From NCBI RefSeq assembly GCF_918731615.1, contig NZ_OU957226.1, positions 1,302,001-1,366,000 on the forward strand: DNA of 64,000 nucleotides, in the 5' to 3' direction. Source of the DNA: Flavobacterium sp. CECT 9288 (lineage in GTDB: Bacteria; Bacteroidota; Bacteroidia; Flavobacteriales; Flavobacteriaceae). Below, piece after piece: positions 1 to 8,931 of this stretch. Position 1 is the first letter of the stretch. Each line of letters begins with the position of its first letter. Under the pieces are notes generated by a model. The model was given only the letters and a program-made list of their open reading frames with translations. It was not told the DNA's origin and ran no database searches. The position numbers were made by a program, and so were the translations under genes.

Positions 1-260
1 CCGTCAAGAAAAACAACGATATCGGGTGTAATGGGAGTAGTATTTATGTAATCAAGTCCTTTTAAACAGGCATAACCATATCCTTTTTTATTTTCTGATA
101 ATACAGTAGCGCCAGCTTTTTTGGCTACCGCTACCGTGTCATCAGTAGAATTGTTATTGATTACTATTATTTCGGCTACATAACTCGGAATTTCTTGAAT
201 CACATGTTCAATAGCATGTTCCTCGTTATATGCAGGTATGATTACTTTAATTATTTTCAT
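1..260 (-). CDS. Family 2 glycosyltransferase, N-terminal part (runs off window)
   Basis: This is the first 86 codons of a gene that continues beyond the left edge. The reading frame starts at the ATG at 260-258 and has no stop. It begins MKIIKVIIPAYNEEHAIEHV, with the PAYNEE nucleotide-sugar binding motif, followed by INNNSTDDT and VVFLDG, the start of the first metal-binding Asp region. These are the signatures of GT-A fold family 2 glycosyltransferases of the dolichyl-phosphate mannose/glucose synthase type. Such enzymes transfer a sugar from a nucleotide donor at the cytoplasmic side of the membrane. The acceptor cannot be told from the fragment. The next upstream gene on this strand ends only 4 bases away, so the two are probably cotranscribed. 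Confidence 0.85.
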   Translation of the reverse strand, partial: MKIIKVIIPAYNEEHAIEHVIQEIPSYVAEIIVINNNSTDDTVAVAKKAGATVLSENKKGYGYACLKGLDYINTTPITPDIVVFLD

Positions 261-264
261 TGTA

Positions 265-663
265 TTATGGATTGTCTTTTTTGTAACTAGCTATGGATGT
301 CCATTCTTTTATTTTAGATCCGGCATTGTATCTTGCTGCTTTATAAATTTTACCTTCGTTGTAAAAAATGCTTAAGCCATTTTCAAGATTGTTATTAAAT
401 TCAATTTTTCTTTGAATTTTACCGTTGACATCATATACAATCCACCACTTTGTTTTTTTATCGTTAAAGTAATGTCCTTCTTCTTTCTTGTTGCCGTTTT
501 TGTGATAAAAGAACCAGTAATCTGTTTTTTTGTTTTGGTTTACCCAACCCTCAGAACTTAGTTTTCCGTTATCGTAATAATTTTTTAAATATGTTTTTTG
601 TGCTTTAGCAGGTGTAAAACATAGTAACAATAATAATGTAAGAATGCAATATTTTTTTTTCAT
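265..663 (-). CDS. Secreted MORN-like repeat protein
   Basis: The 132-residue protein starts with a Sec signal peptide (MKKKYCILTLLLLLCFTPAKA, cleavage about residue 21). After it come repeated blocks of the type YYDNGKLSSEG, YHKNGNKKEEG and YDVNGKIQRK, roughly every 20-25 residues. These resemble the MORN variant found in proteins annotated as YwqK-family antitoxins. In exported Bacteroidota proteins such repeats are of unknown function, and I see no toxin partner, so the antitoxin name should not be taken literally. It lies 4 bases upstream of the glycosyltransferase and 41 bases downstream of the DUF547 gene, with a hairpin in that gap. Confidence 0.6.
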   Translation of the reverse strand: MKKKYCILTLLLLLCFTPAKAQKTYLKNYYDNGKLSSEGWVNQNKKTDYWFFYHKNGNKKEEGHYFNDKKTKWWIVYDVNGKIQRKIEFNNNLENGLSIFYNEGKIYKAARYNAGSKIKEWTSIASYKKDNP

Positions 664-675
664 ATAATTCTATTT

Positions 676-695
676 GCCCTACACAGCGGTAGGGC
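676..695. repeat. Short GC-rich intergenic hairpin
   Basis: Perfect 7-bp arms GCCCTAC (676-682) and GTAGGGC (689-695) enclose a 6-base loop between the DUF547 gene and the MORN-like gene. It is much richer in G+C than the surrounding AT-rich spacer. Neither strand has a T-run directly after it, so it does not look like a standard intrinsic terminator. It may affect mRNA stability or processing. Confidence 0.45.
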
Positions 696-704
696 CGTAT
701 AGGA

Positions 705-1424
705 TTATATTTTATTTAAAGTCCAATCAAATTCATACGTTTTTACAGTCAACTTATTATCTATTTTTTTCTCTAAGAATAGATTAATGAAGTCAATTTC
801 ATTAAAATAGTTTACTGCAAAATCTTTTTTGTACCATTCAAATATTTTTGGTAATTCAATAATTTTATTTTCTTTATCAACATAAAAGTAATACTTAGAA
901 TTTATTACTAATGTTGCTCTTGCTTTTATTTGCTCATCAACTGTTGTTGGTAAATAAGCAGTATTTAACAAAGGTGCGCCACCATTTGCAGCACTTGTTA
1001 GTGCAAAATGTATTGCAGGATCAAAAAATAAATCTCTTAAGATAACATTTTCAATATCGTCTAGAGTTAATTCTTGATTTCCTACCATAAAAGTTTCAGT
1101 ACTAAAAAATCCTGGAACTTTTTCAACTGACTCAATTGGGAATTTATCAACTACACTCTTAATTACACGTAAGTTATAAACATTAATCCAGAATGCTTTT
1201 GCTACTTTTTTATCGCTGAATTTAGTGTCTAGTTTTTCTATATTGCTCAAAATATAAACAAGTTCTCCGGGACTTTTCTTGATAGAAAAGTAATCTACCT
1301 TACCCTCTGGTGTAACATTTTTCTTCAAGAACATCGTTGCCTGTTCAAAAAACAATTCTGTAGTTTGAGCTTTAGAAATTAATGTCAAGCTAAAAAAACA
1401 AAGCGTTAAAATAATTTTTTTCAT
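705..1424 (-). CDS. DUF547 domain-containing secreted protein
   Basis: The 239-residue protein has a clear signal peptide (MKKIILTLCFFSLTLISKAQ). The rest matches the DUF547 family: KVDYFSI near the start, AFWINVYNLRVIKSV around residues 95-110, a central DDIEN...LRDLFFDPAIHFALTSAANGGAPL segment, and a C-terminal FEWYKKDF motif. The function of DUF547 is not established; it has a papain-like fold predicted by some and occurs widely in Bacteroidota exported proteins. The start at 1424 puts the signal peptide at the N-terminus. It is the first gene of the minus-strand group ending with the glycosyltransferase. Confidence 0.8.
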   Translation of the reverse strand: MKKIILTLCFFSLTLISKAQTTELFFEQATMFLKKNVTPEGKVDYFSIKKSPGELVYILSNIEKLDTKFSDKKVAKAFWINVYNLRVIKSVVDKFPIESVEKVPGFFSTETFMVGNQELTLDDIENVILRDLFFDPAIHFALTSAANGGAPLLNTAYLPTTVDEQIKARATLVINSKYYFYVDKENKIIELPKIFEWYKKDFAVNYFNEIDFINLFLEKKIDNKLTVKTYEFDWTLNKI

Positions 1425-2137
1425 TTTGAAATTCTTTAATTAAGTATTGGTTATAAAATCTATTTAGTTAAAAATTTAATTTTAAATATTGTTAATGAAT
1501 ATTTATTCAGAACCTATAATTAGTAACGTATTAGCTGTAAATGTTTTAACTTTTAATACTAATTAATTATACTGCTGCGATAAAATCCATTTTACAATTT
1601 AGAATATAGTACTTCAAACTCTATTCCAAATTTTGCGCAAAGATATAATAATTATATAGACAATCTAAAATATTGTTTGTTTAGCTATTAAATCAATAAT
1701 TCCCAATAAGTCAAAGAACGTAAAGCAATTAATAATGCATCTAAAAATAAATTTTGTTTTGTTTAACAGAGTCTATTTCTAATCTGTGAATCACAATATG
1801 TATTTCTAAAAAAATAAATAGGTCAATCTTAAATGTGTTTGTTTCTTTTTCATGTACGAGATATTACTTGCTTTAGTTTTCTCAAATCATGTTTTAATAT
1901 CAAAATGTAATTTTTAATTCTCGCTTTATATTTATTGCAATCAATATTAAGGAGTTATTGCTTGGGATAGTTTTATAATTTTTTCTTATTAGATCTTTTT
2001 TGAATTGTAAGCCGATTTTGTAAATTATATCAATGTCCTATTTCTTAACATTAAAATTGTCTATTATTTAGTTATAAACTATTTTTTTTAAGTAATATAT
2101 TTTTTTAGTTTACTTATTTAAAATTATATGTAATTTA
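1425..2137. other. AT-rich intergenic region
   Basis: This is about 700 bases between the DUF547 gene and the promoter of the hexuronate permease gene. It is extremely AT-rich. I see no open frame with a plausible start and length, no tRNA-like fold and no clear repeat. The leader of the divergent DUF547 gene must lie at its left end, but I could not identify a convincing -7/-33 pair for it. Confidence 0.5.
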
Positions 2138-2182
2138 TTTGGATAATCATTTTTTACAACTATATTTGTGCAATCGATTACA
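2138..2182 (+). promoter_or_regulatory. Promoter with LacI-type operator, upstream of hexuronate permease
   Basis: TTTG at 2138-2141 and TATATTTG at 2161-2168 are separated by 19 bases, matching the Bacteroidota -33 / -7 elements. The -7 box is followed directly by TGCAATCGATTACA (2169-2182), a near-palindrome centred on ATCGAT. The same 14-mer recurs at 3771-3784, and close variants occur at 14381-14394 and 14207-14220. The operator would cover the transcription start. It is inferred to be the site for the LacI-family regulator at 13116-14144. Confidence 0.75.
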
Positions 2183-2264
2183 TTTTGTATTTTAAATAAT
2201 TAGTTATAAAATGTTTATCGTTCAATAGTCAGGAATTAATGAAATAAATCATACTTACAACAAT

Positions 2265-3710
2265 ATGTATCAAAAAAGTAATAAAATTGGAAGCTATCGT
2301 TGGTCTATTTGTGGATTGCTATTTTTTGCAACAACAATCAATTATTTAGACAGACAAGTTTTATCCTTGACTTGGAGTGAATTTATAGCACCAGAATTCC
2401 ACTGGACTAATAATGATTACGGAAACATAACTGCGTTATTCTCTATTTTTTATGCAGTTTCATTGTTGTTTGCAGGTCGTTTTGTAGACTGGATGGATAC
2501 CAAAAAAGGTTTTTTGTGGGCTATCGGGATTTGGTCATTTGGTGCTTGCCTGCATGCTTTTTGTGGTATTGCCACTTCAGGAATTATCACTGGCAATTGG
2601 TTTGTGGGTTTTGAAGGCGCAAAAGAAACTTTAAAAACAGTCAATGACACGGGATTAATCATAAATGTTAGCGTAACCTTATTTATTTTTGCCCGATTTG
2701 TTCTAGCGGTGGGAGAGGCCGGTAATTTTCCTGCTGCAATAAAAACTACGGCAGAGTATTTTCCTAAGAAAGATAGAGCTTTTTCAACCAGTATTTTTAA
2801 TGCTGGTGCAACAGTAGGTGCCTTAGCAGCTCCAATCTCCATTCCTTTTATTGCTAAAGCATTTGGTTGGGAAATGGCTTTTATAATTATTGGTGCACTT
2901 GGTTTTGTATGGATGGGTTTTTGGGTTTTTATGTATGATAAACCTGAAAAGCATCCTAATGTTTCACAAGCAGAGTTAGAATACATTCAACAAGATGATA
3001 TTGCCGATAGTAAACTTTCAGGATATGTTCCTGAGACTACAACCAAAGTTTCTTTGAGTGATTGTCTTAAATACAAGCAAACTTGGGCTTTTGCTTTTGG
3101 AAAATTCATGACAGATGGAGTTTGGTGGTTTTTCTTATTTTGGACACCAGCCTATTTAAGTTCTGTTTATAATATGGATTCAACACAATCAGCATTGCCA
3201 TTGTTTGTGCTTTATATGATTACATTATTATCAATTATTGGTGGTTGGTTGCCTACTTATTTCGTAGAAAAGAAAGGAATGAATCCTTATGAAGGCAGAA
3301 TGAAAGCCATGCTTATTTTTGCTTTTTTTCCACTTTTAGCACTCATTGCGCAACCACTTGGGCATATTAGTTATTGGCTTCCAGTAATTATTATTGGGAT
3401 TTCAGGAGCGGCACATCAATCGTGGTCTGCTAATATTTTTACAACCGTGGGAGATATGTTTCCTAAAAAAGCAATTGCCACAATAACAGGAATAGGAGGT
3501 CTGGCAGGAGGAATAGGTTCAACATTAATTAATAAAGGTTCTGGTGTTTTATTTGATTATTCAAAAGAAACGAATATGGTTTTTATGGGTTTCAAAGGTA
3601 TTGAGGCTGGATATTTTATTATTTTTTCAATCTGTGCTGTTTGTTATTTAACGGGCTGGATAGTAATGAAGTCTTTGGTGCCTAAATATAGTCCTATAAA
3701 CTCTCTGTAG
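2265..3710 (+). CDS. MFS transporter, hexuronate (ExuT-like) family
   Basis: The 481-residue membrane protein has about 12 hydrophobic segments. It starts with WSICGLLFFATTINYLDRQVLSL, the typical first helix of the anion:cation symporter (ACS) branch of the major facilitator superfamily, and has FVDWMDTKKG between helices 2 and 3 and a GEAGNFPAAIK motif. ExuT and related hexuronate permeases have these features. A stretch of about 40 residues between helices 3 and 4 (around 90-130) makes it longer than enterobacterial ExuT. The likely substrates are galacturonate, glucuronate or unsaturated uronates, imported across the inner membrane. The gene has its own promoter and operator and precedes the kduI operon, which fits this role. 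Confidence 0.85.
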   Translation: MYQKSNKIGSYRWSICGLLFFATTINYLDRQVLSLTWSEFIAPEFHWTNNDYGNITALFSIFYAVSLLFAGRFVDWMDTKKGFLWAIGIWSFGACLHAFCGIATSGIITGNWFVGFEGAKETLKTVNDTGLIINVSVTLFIFARFVLAVGEAGNFPAAIKTTAEYFPKKDRAFSTSIFNAGATVGALAAPISIPFIAKAFGWEMAFIIIGALGFVWMGFWVFMYDKPEKHPNVSQAELEYIQQDDIADSKLSGYVPETTTKVSLSDCLKYKQTWAFAFGKFMTDGVWWFFLFWTPAYLSSVYNMDSTQSALPLFVLYMITLLSIIGGWLPTYFVEKKGMNPYEGRMKAMLIFAFFPLLALIAQPLGHISYWLPVIIIGISGAAHQSWSANIFTTVGDMFPKKAIATITGIGGLAGGIGSTLINKGSGVLFDYSKETNMVFMGFKGIEAGYFIIFSICAVCYLTGWIVMKSLVPKYSPINSL

Positions 3711-3737
3711 ATCATATTTAAAATATTTATAAACTAT

Positions 3738-3784
3738 TTTGCCAAAGTTTTATTTTATCAAGTACCTTTGTGCAATCGATTACA
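3738..3784 (+). promoter_or_regulatory. Promoter with LacI-type operator, upstream of kduI operon
   Basis: TTTG at 3738-3741 and TACCTTTG at 3763-3770 are spaced by 21 bases. The -7 box is followed immediately by TGCAATCGATTACA (3771-3784), identical to the operator upstream of the permease gene. The kduI start codon is 14 bases further on. This would drive kduI through the SDR gene at 9747, because the genes between are separated by 0-16 bases. Confidence 0.75.
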
Positions 3785-3798
3785 TAAAAAAATAAAAC

Positions 3799-4635
3799 AT
3801 GACAAATTTTTCTTTTAGATATGCAACCAATCCTACTGATTTTAAAAAGTATGGAACCGATGAATTAAGAGAACAGTTTTTAATAGAAAATATATTTGTT
3901 CCTGATGAAATTCAGCTTACGTATTCCATGTATGATCGGTATGTTGTTGGTGGAGTTATGCCAGTAAAATCAAGCTTAAAATTAGAAACAATTCCATATT
4001 TAAAGTCTGAAAACTTTTTAGATAGGAGAGAATTGGGAATAATCAATGTAGGTGGAGCCGGAGTTGTAACCGTTGATGGAGTTGTCTATGAATTGAATAC
4101 TAAGGAAGCGCTTTATGTAGGTCAAGGTTGTAAAGAGGTTCTTTTTGCAAATGCTGATGGACAACAAGCCTTGTTTTATATCAATTCGGCACCAGCTCAT
4201 ACTTCTTATCCAACAAAAAAAATTGGTAGAGAAGATGCGGAAATCATTCCACTGGGAGATGAAATTACAGCTAATAAACGCATTCTAAATAAGCTGATAG
4301 TAAATAGTATTGTACAAACCTGTCAACTTCAAATGGGGCTAACAGAGTTGTTACCGGGTAATGTTTGGAACACCATGCCCGCTCATACTCATGATCGCAG
4401 AATGGAAGCTTATTTTTATTTTGATATTCAAGCTCCGCAAACAGTGTGTCATTTTATGGGAGAGCCACAAAATACAAGGCATCTTTTTATGCAAAATCAC
4501 CAAGCAGTTTTATCACCAGAGTGGTCTATACATTCAGGTGCGGGTACAAGTAATTACTCTTTTATTTGGGGTATGGCTGGAGAGAATTTAGATTATGGAG
4601 ATATGGATATTGTAGCACCTAATGAACTAAGATAA
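3799..4635 (+). CDS. kduI: 5-dehydro-4-deoxy-D-glucuronate isomerase
   Basis: KduI interconverts 5-keto-4-deoxyuronate and 2,5-diketo-3-deoxygluconate, the step between KdgF and KduD in the pathway for unsaturated uronates. The 278-residue length is standard. The metal-binding set of this cupin-fold family is visible: TMPAHTHDRRMEAYFYFD around residues 193-210 (two His and one Glu) and a later His in SPEWSIHSGAGTSNYSFIWGMAGEN. It is the first gene of the operon controlled by the operator at 3771-3784, and kduD follows 5 bases after its stop codon. Confidence 0.95.
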   Translation: MTNFSFRYATNPTDFKKYGTDELREQFLIENIFVPDEIQLTYSMYDRYVVGGVMPVKSSLKLETIPYLKSENFLDRRELGIINVGGAGVVTVDGVVYELNTKEALYVGQGCKEVLFANADGQQALFYINSAPAHTSYPTKKIGREDAEIIPLGDEITANKRILNKLIVNSIVQTCQLQMGLTELLPGNVWNTMPAHTHDRRMEAYFYFDIQAPQTVCHFMGEPQNTRHLFMQNHQAVLSPEWSIHSGAGTSNYSFIWGMAGENLDYGDMDIVAPNELR

Positions 4636-4640
4636 TACCT

Positions 4641-5426
4641 ATGAATTTATTTGATTTAAAAGGAAAAAGAGCTTTGATTACCGGTGGAACTCACGGATTA
4701 GGTTTGGCTATGGCCGAAGGTCTCGCTCAAGCTGGTGCAGCACTTGTCATTACAGGAACAACACCCTCTAAAATGGAAGAAGCTCTTGCTTATTATTCAC
4801 AAAAAGGATATACCGTTTCGGGTTATTTATTTGATGTTACGGATGAGAATGCAGCAGCAGAAAATCTTGAACGCATTACAAAAGAGCAAGGTGATATTCA
4901 TATTTTAATAAACAATGCGGGTATTATTAAGAGAGAATTAGCTATTAATATGCCTATTGCTGATTTTAGAAAGGTGATTGATGTAGATCTTGTTGGTCCG
5001 TTTATTATGTCTCAACTTGTTGCTAAACAAATGATTGAAAGACAAGAAGGCAAGATAATTAACATTTGTTCTATGATGAGTGAGCTAGGACGCAATAGCG
5101 TATCTGCTTATGCTGCTGCAAAAGGTGGACTCAAGATGCTTACTAGAAATTTAGCTACAGAATGGGCAAAGTATAATATTCAAGTTAATGGGATTGGTCC
5201 AGGATATTTTGCCACTACACAAACAGAACCTATACGCGTAGATGGTCATCCGTTTAACGATTTTATAATCAACAGAACGCCAGCTGCACGTTGGGGAAAT
5301 CCTGAAGATTTAGCAGGAACAGCTGTTTTTTTAGCTTCAAAAGCTAGTGACTTTGTAAACGGTCAAATTGTATATGTAGATGGTGGAATTTTGGCCACTA
5401 TTGGGAAACCTATAAACGAAAATTAA
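4641..5426 (+). CDS. kduD: 2-dehydro-3-deoxy-D-gluconate 5-dehydrogenase (SDR)
   Basis: This classical short-chain dehydrogenase of 261 residues reduces 2,5-diketo-3-deoxygluconate to 2-keto-3-deoxygluconate (KDG) with NAD(P)H. The cofactor motif TGGTHGLG is at residues 14-21, NNAG at about 91-94, and the catalytic Ser...YAAAKGG at about 142-160. SDR enzymes of the KduD and gluconate 5-dehydrogenase types are hard to separate by sequence. The position directly after kduI makes KduD the better call. Confidence 0.9.
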   Translation: MNLFDLKGKRALITGGTHGLGLAMAEGLAQAGAALVITGTTPSKMEEALAYYSQKGYTVSGYLFDVTDENAAAENLERITKEQGDIHILINNAGIIKRELAINMPIADFRKVIDVDLVGPFIMSQLVAKQMIERQEGKIINICSMMSELGRNSVSAYAAAKGGLKMLTRNLATEWAKYNIQVNGIGPGYFATTQTEPIRVDGHPFNDFIINRTPAARWGNPEDLAGTAVFLASKASDFVNGQIVYVDGGILATIGKPINEN

Positions 5427-5442
5427 TTCAAAAATTAAAAAA

Positions 5443-6843
5443 ATGAGTGCGCCATTTATACACGATAATTTTTTATTAGAAAATAAATATGCAGAAGAGT
5501 TGTATCATGATTTTTCTAAAAATCAGCCTATTATAGATTATCATAATCACCTATCACCACAGTATATTGCTGAAGATAAAATTTTTGAAAATTGTACTCA
5601 AGTTTGGATAAATGGAGACCATTACAAGTGGCGTGCCATGAGAACTCTGGGTATTAAGGAACAATTTATTACTGGAAATGCAACGGATAAAGATAAGTTT
5701 TTACAATGGGCTAAAACGGTTCCTTACACGATGCGTAATCCATTGTTTCATTGGACACATCTAGAGCTTGCCAGATATTTTGATATTCATGAGCTATTAA
5801 ATGAAAAAACAGCCGAAAAAATCTATGAGGAATCATCGGCAAAAATAGCTTCAAAAGAATACAGTACTCAAAACTTGTTAAAAAAAGTAAATGCCAGTTT
5901 TGTGTGTACAACTGAGGATCCAATTGACACTCTAGAACACCATCAGTTTTTAACTAAAAACCCATTTGAAACTAAAGTTAGTACCGCTTTTAGACCAGAT
6001 AAAGCTATTCTTATTTTAAACGATGGGTATAATGCTTACATCAATTCATTAGGTGAAGTTGCAGGTATTTCGATTGATTCGTATGCTGATTTGTGCATAG
6101 CTTTAGAAAAAAGAATTGATTATTTTGATCAAAACGGTTGTAAACTTTGTGATCATGGCTTGGATCAGATTTATTTCGAAAGTTTTACTGAGGTTGAAGT
6201 AAATCGTATTTTTAGAAAGAAAAGAGAAAACGTGTCTATAACTACTGAGGAGGCTTTTAAATTTCAATCAGCTATTTTATTATTTTTATCCGAAACGTAT
6301 CACAAGTATGGCTGGGTGCAACAGTTTCATTTAGGAGCATTACGAAATAATAATGAGCGAATGCACCGTATTTTAGGGCCAGACACAGGATGGGATTCTA
6401 TAGGAGATTATCCGCAAGCGTTAAAACTTTCTCGTTTTTTAAATGCTTTGGATACCCAAGATAAATTAACAAAAACGATAATTTATAATTTGAATCCTGC
6501 TGATAATGAAGTTATGGCTACGATGATTGGTAATTTTAATGATGGTAGCGTAAAAGGAAAAGTGCAATTTGGTTCAGGATGGTGGTTTTTAGATCAAAAG
6601 GATGGAATGACAAAACAATTGAACGCACTTTCTAATATGGGGTTAATAAGTTGTTTTATAGGAATGTTGACTGATTCTAGAAGTTTTTTATCATTTCCAA
6701 GACATGAATATTTCCGTAGAATTTTGTGCAATTTGTTAGGTGATGAAATTAAAAGGGGAGAGTTACCACCAGATATGGAATGGATTGGTAAAATGGTTTC
6801 TGACATTAGCTATCACAATGCAAAAGAGTATTTTAATTTGTAA
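5443..6843 (+). CDS. uxaC: Glucuronate/galacturonate isomerase
   Basis: UxaC isomerises D-galacturonate to D-tagaturonate and D-glucuronate to D-fructuronate in the cytoplasm. The 466-residue length and motifs fit the family, which belongs to the amidohydrolase-like superfamily: PIIDYHNHLSPQYIAED near the N-terminus (His-x-His metal ligands at about 34-36), TTEDPIDTLEHH near 160, QFHLGALRNNN around 290, and SDSRSFLSFPRHEYFRR-like TDSRSFLSFPRHEYFRRILC near the C-terminus. It sits 16 bases after kduD in the same operon, and its product is reduced by UxaB encoded at 9938-11380. Confidence 0.95.
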   Translation: MSAPFIHDNFLLENKYAEELYHDFSKNQPIIDYHNHLSPQYIAEDKIFENCTQVWINGDHYKWRAMRTLGIKEQFITGNATDKDKFLQWAKTVPYTMRNPLFHWTHLELARYFDIHELLNEKTAEKIYEESSAKIASKEYSTQNLLKKVNASFVCTTEDPIDTLEHHQFLTKNPFETKVSTAFRPDKAILILNDGYNAYINSLGEVAGISIDSYADLCIALEKRIDYFDQNGCKLCDHGLDQIYFESFTEVEVNRIFRKKRENVSITTEEAFKFQSAILLFLSETYHKYGWVQQFHLGALRNNNERMHRILGPDTGWDSIGDYPQALKLSRFLNALDTQDKLTKTIIYNLNPADNEVMATMIGNFNDGSVKGKVQFGSGWWFLDQKDGMTKQLNALSNMGLISCFIGMLTDSRSFLSFPRHEYFRRILCNLLGDEIKRGELPPDMEWIGKMVSDISYHNAKEYFNL

Positions 6844-6854
6844 TTCAAAAGCTT

Positions 6855-7202
6855 ATGTCTAAAAATAGTTCCAATCAATTATTTTTCTTGGCAGATGAAA
6901 TGCATTGGGAAATTGCTAGTACTGGTGTTTTAAGACAGCTAACAGGATTTGATGATCGTGTTATGATGGTGAATGTTAAATTTAAAGAAGGCGCTATAGG
7001 ACCTATGCACAAGCACACGCACACACAACTGACGTATGTAGCCGAGGGTAAATTTGAGGTTACCATTGAATCTGATACCTGTGTTTTAAAAAAAGGGGAT
7101 TCATTTCAGGTTCCATCTAATAGTTTGCATGGTGTTTTATGCCTAGAAGAAGGTATTTTGATTGATGTTTTTAGTCCTATGAGAGCTGATTTTATTAAAT
7201 AG
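6855..7202 (+). CDS. kdgF: KdgF-like cupin, unsaturated uronate ring-opening enzyme
   Basis: KdgF converts 4,5-unsaturated monouronates, released by lyases and GH105/GH88 enzymes, into the linear keto form used by KduI. The 115-residue single cupin has the metal-site pattern HKHTHTQ (about residues 53-59) and a later His in SLHGV, followed by LEEGILIDVFSPMRADFI. This ending, GELIDxFTPMRxDFL-like, is characteristic of KdgF and distinguishes it from generic small cupins. Its position between uxaC and kdgK supports the call. It replaces the spontaneous step with an enzymatic one. Confidence 0.85.
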   Translation: MSKNSSNQLFFLADEMHWEIASTGVLRQLTGFDDRVMMVNVKFKEGAIGPMHKHTHTQLTYVAEGKFEVTIESDTCVLKKGDSFQVPSNSLHGVLCLEEGILIDVFSPMRADFIK

Positions 7203-7216
7203 TAAAGGAATATTGA

Positions 7217-8239
7217 ATGAGTAAAGTAGTCACTTTTGGCGAAATAATGTTAAGACTTTCAACAGAAAGACATTTGCGTTTTGAACAAGCCAAAACTTTC
7301 ACAGCATCTTACGGTGGAGGTGAATTTAATGTAGCGGCATCATTAGCAAATTATGGAATTGAAGCTGAATTTGTTACTAGAATTCCTGATAATGAGATAG
7401 GAGTTTGTGCAGAGAAAGAAATGAGAAAAATGAACGTAAGTTCTAAAAATATTCTTCGTGGCGGGGAACGTTTGGGGACTTATTTTTTAGAAACTGGAGC
7501 AGGAACAAGAGGTAGTAATGTGGTTTATGATAGGGCTCACAGCGCTATGGCTACAATTAAGAAAGGGTTAATTAACTGGGAACAGGTTTTTGAGGGTGCA
7601 ACATGGTTCCATTGGAGTGGTATTACTCCAGCAATTTCTAATAGTGCTGCAGAAGCTTGCTTAGAGGCTGTTCTTGTGGCTCATAAATTGGGATTAACAA
7701 TTTCATGTGATTTAAATTATAGATCTAAATTATGGCAATATGGTAAAACACCTAGTGAAGTTATGCCAGAAATTCTTAAATACAGTAATGTCATTTTAGG
7801 TGATATTGATACAGCATATTTTATGTTGGGTTTATCTAAAGTGCAACCTAATTATCAAGACTTAGTTTCATTGCCGTCCTTATACGGTAAATTATTTCAG
7901 CTATGTCCTAACTTAAAAATTGCAGCTACGACACTCCGCTATTCTGTGAGTGCATCACACCAAAGAATTGGAGGTATATTATATGATGGTAAACATATAA
8001 GTAATGCAGCAGTAAAAGAAGTAACGCCTGTGGTGGATAGAGTGGGTAGTGGTGACGCTTTTATGGGTGGTTTAATTTATGGATTATTGAATTTTCCAGT
8101 AAGTAATCAACGTGCTTTAGATTTTGCAGTTGCCGCTTGTTGTTTAAAACATACCATTGCAGGAGATTATAACTTGGTTACAATAAAAGAAATAGAAAAC
8201 ATGCTAGATGGAGACGGATCTGGTTTAGTTTCACGATAA
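7217..8239 (+). CDS. kdgK: 2-keto-3-deoxygluconate kinase (PfkB family)
   Basis: KdgK phosphorylates KDG with ATP to give KDPG. The 340-residue protein shows the PfkB/ribokinase fold: VTFGEIMLRLS at the N-terminus, YGGGEFNVAASLANYG near residue 35, and the anion-hole and catalytic base signature VVDRVGSGDAFMGGLIYGL around 272-290, where the Asp of GSGDA is the base. The preference for KDG is inferred from the position just before the KDPG aldolase gene (11-base gap) and after KdgF. Confidence 0.9.
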   Translation: MSKVVTFGEIMLRLSTERHLRFEQAKTFTASYGGGEFNVAASLANYGIEAEFVTRIPDNEIGVCAEKEMRKMNVSSKNILRGGERLGTYFLETGAGTRGSNVVYDRAHSAMATIKKGLINWEQVFEGATWFHWSGITPAISNSAAEACLEAVLVAHKLGLTISCDLNYRSKLWQYGKTPSEVMPEILKYSNVILGDIDTAYFMLGLSKVQPNYQDLVSLPSLYGKLFQLCPNLKIAATTLRYSVSASHQRIGGILYDGKHISNAAVKEVTPVVDRVGSGDAFMGGLIYGLLNFPVSNQRALDFAVAACCLKHTIAGDYNLVTIKEIENMLDGDGSGLVSR

Positions 8240-8250
8240 AATAGTAATAT

Positions 8251-8931
8251 ATGGCACGATATTCTAGAATTGAAGTAGCAAATGCAATGGCATCAACGGG
8301 TTTAGTCCCATTGTTTTTTCATAATGACGTAGAACTTGGAAAAAAAATTATAAAAGCATGTTATGATGGTGGTGCCAGATTGATGGAGTTTACCAGTCGA
8401 GGTGATTTTGCTTTTGAAGTTTTTGGAGCCTTGAACAAATATGCATTTTCAGAACTGCCAGGAATGATTCTAGGTGTAGGTTCTGTTACTGATGCTGCTG
8501 CAGCATCGCTGTACATGCAACTTGGAGCTAATTTTATTATAACGCCTGTATTGCGGGAAGATATTGCACTTATTTGCAATCGTAGGAAAGTGCTATGGTC
8601 GCCGGGTTGCGCATCCCTTACAGAGATTGCTCGTGCAGAGGAATTAGGATGTGAAATTGTAAAACTTTTCCCTGGAGATGTATACGGTCCTCAATTTGTC
8701 AAGGGGATCAAAGGTCCTTGTCCTTGGACTAGTATTATGCCTACAGGTGGTGTAACTACTGATAAAGCAAACTTAAAAAGTTGGTTTGATTCAGGTGTAA
8801 CTTGTGTAGGTATTGGTTCTCAATTAATATCACAAGTTGTAATAGAAAATCAAGATTTTCTTGGACTTGAAAACACAGTAAGAAATACCCTTGAAAATAT
8901 AAAACAAATTCGAGACGAAAATAAAAAGTAA
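8251..8931 (+). CDS. eda: KDPG aldolase (Eda)
   Basis: This enzyme cleaves 2-keto-3-deoxy-6-phosphogluconate into pyruvate and glyceraldehyde-3-phosphate, the last step of the uronate routes. The class I aldolase is 226 residues long. The catalytic Glu is in LMEFTSRGD (about residue 47), the phosphate-binding region is MPTGGVTTD (about 166-174), and the Schiff-base Lys lies in CEIVKLFPGDVYGP (about 140). The stop codon abuts the start of the next gene, so translation is likely coupled. Confidence 0.93.
   Translation: MARYSRIEVANAMASTGLVPLFFHNDVELGKKIIKACYDGGARLMEFTSRGDFAFEVFGALNKYAFSELPGMILGVGSVTDAAAASLYMQLGANFIITPVLREDIALICNRRKVLWSPGCASLTEIARAEELGCEIVKLFPGDVYGPQFVKGIKGPCPWTSIMPTGGVTTDKANLKSWFDSGVTCVGIGSQLISQVVIENQDFLGLENTVRNTLENIKQIRDENKK

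Noticed and set aside
265..663. Toxin-antitoxin module
   Set aside because: The MORN-like repeat protein resembles YwqK-type proteins by name only; it is exported and has no toxin partner.
1425..2137. Possible small gene or RNA in the long spacer
   Set aside because: No start with plausible coding, and no stable GC-rich fold. The region is uniformly AT-rich.
2450..2986. Long minus-strand open frame (178 codons) inside the permease gene
   Set aside because: It lies wholly within a clear MFS coding sequence, is Pro/Ala/Lys-rich as expected for an antisense shadow, and has no family resemblance.
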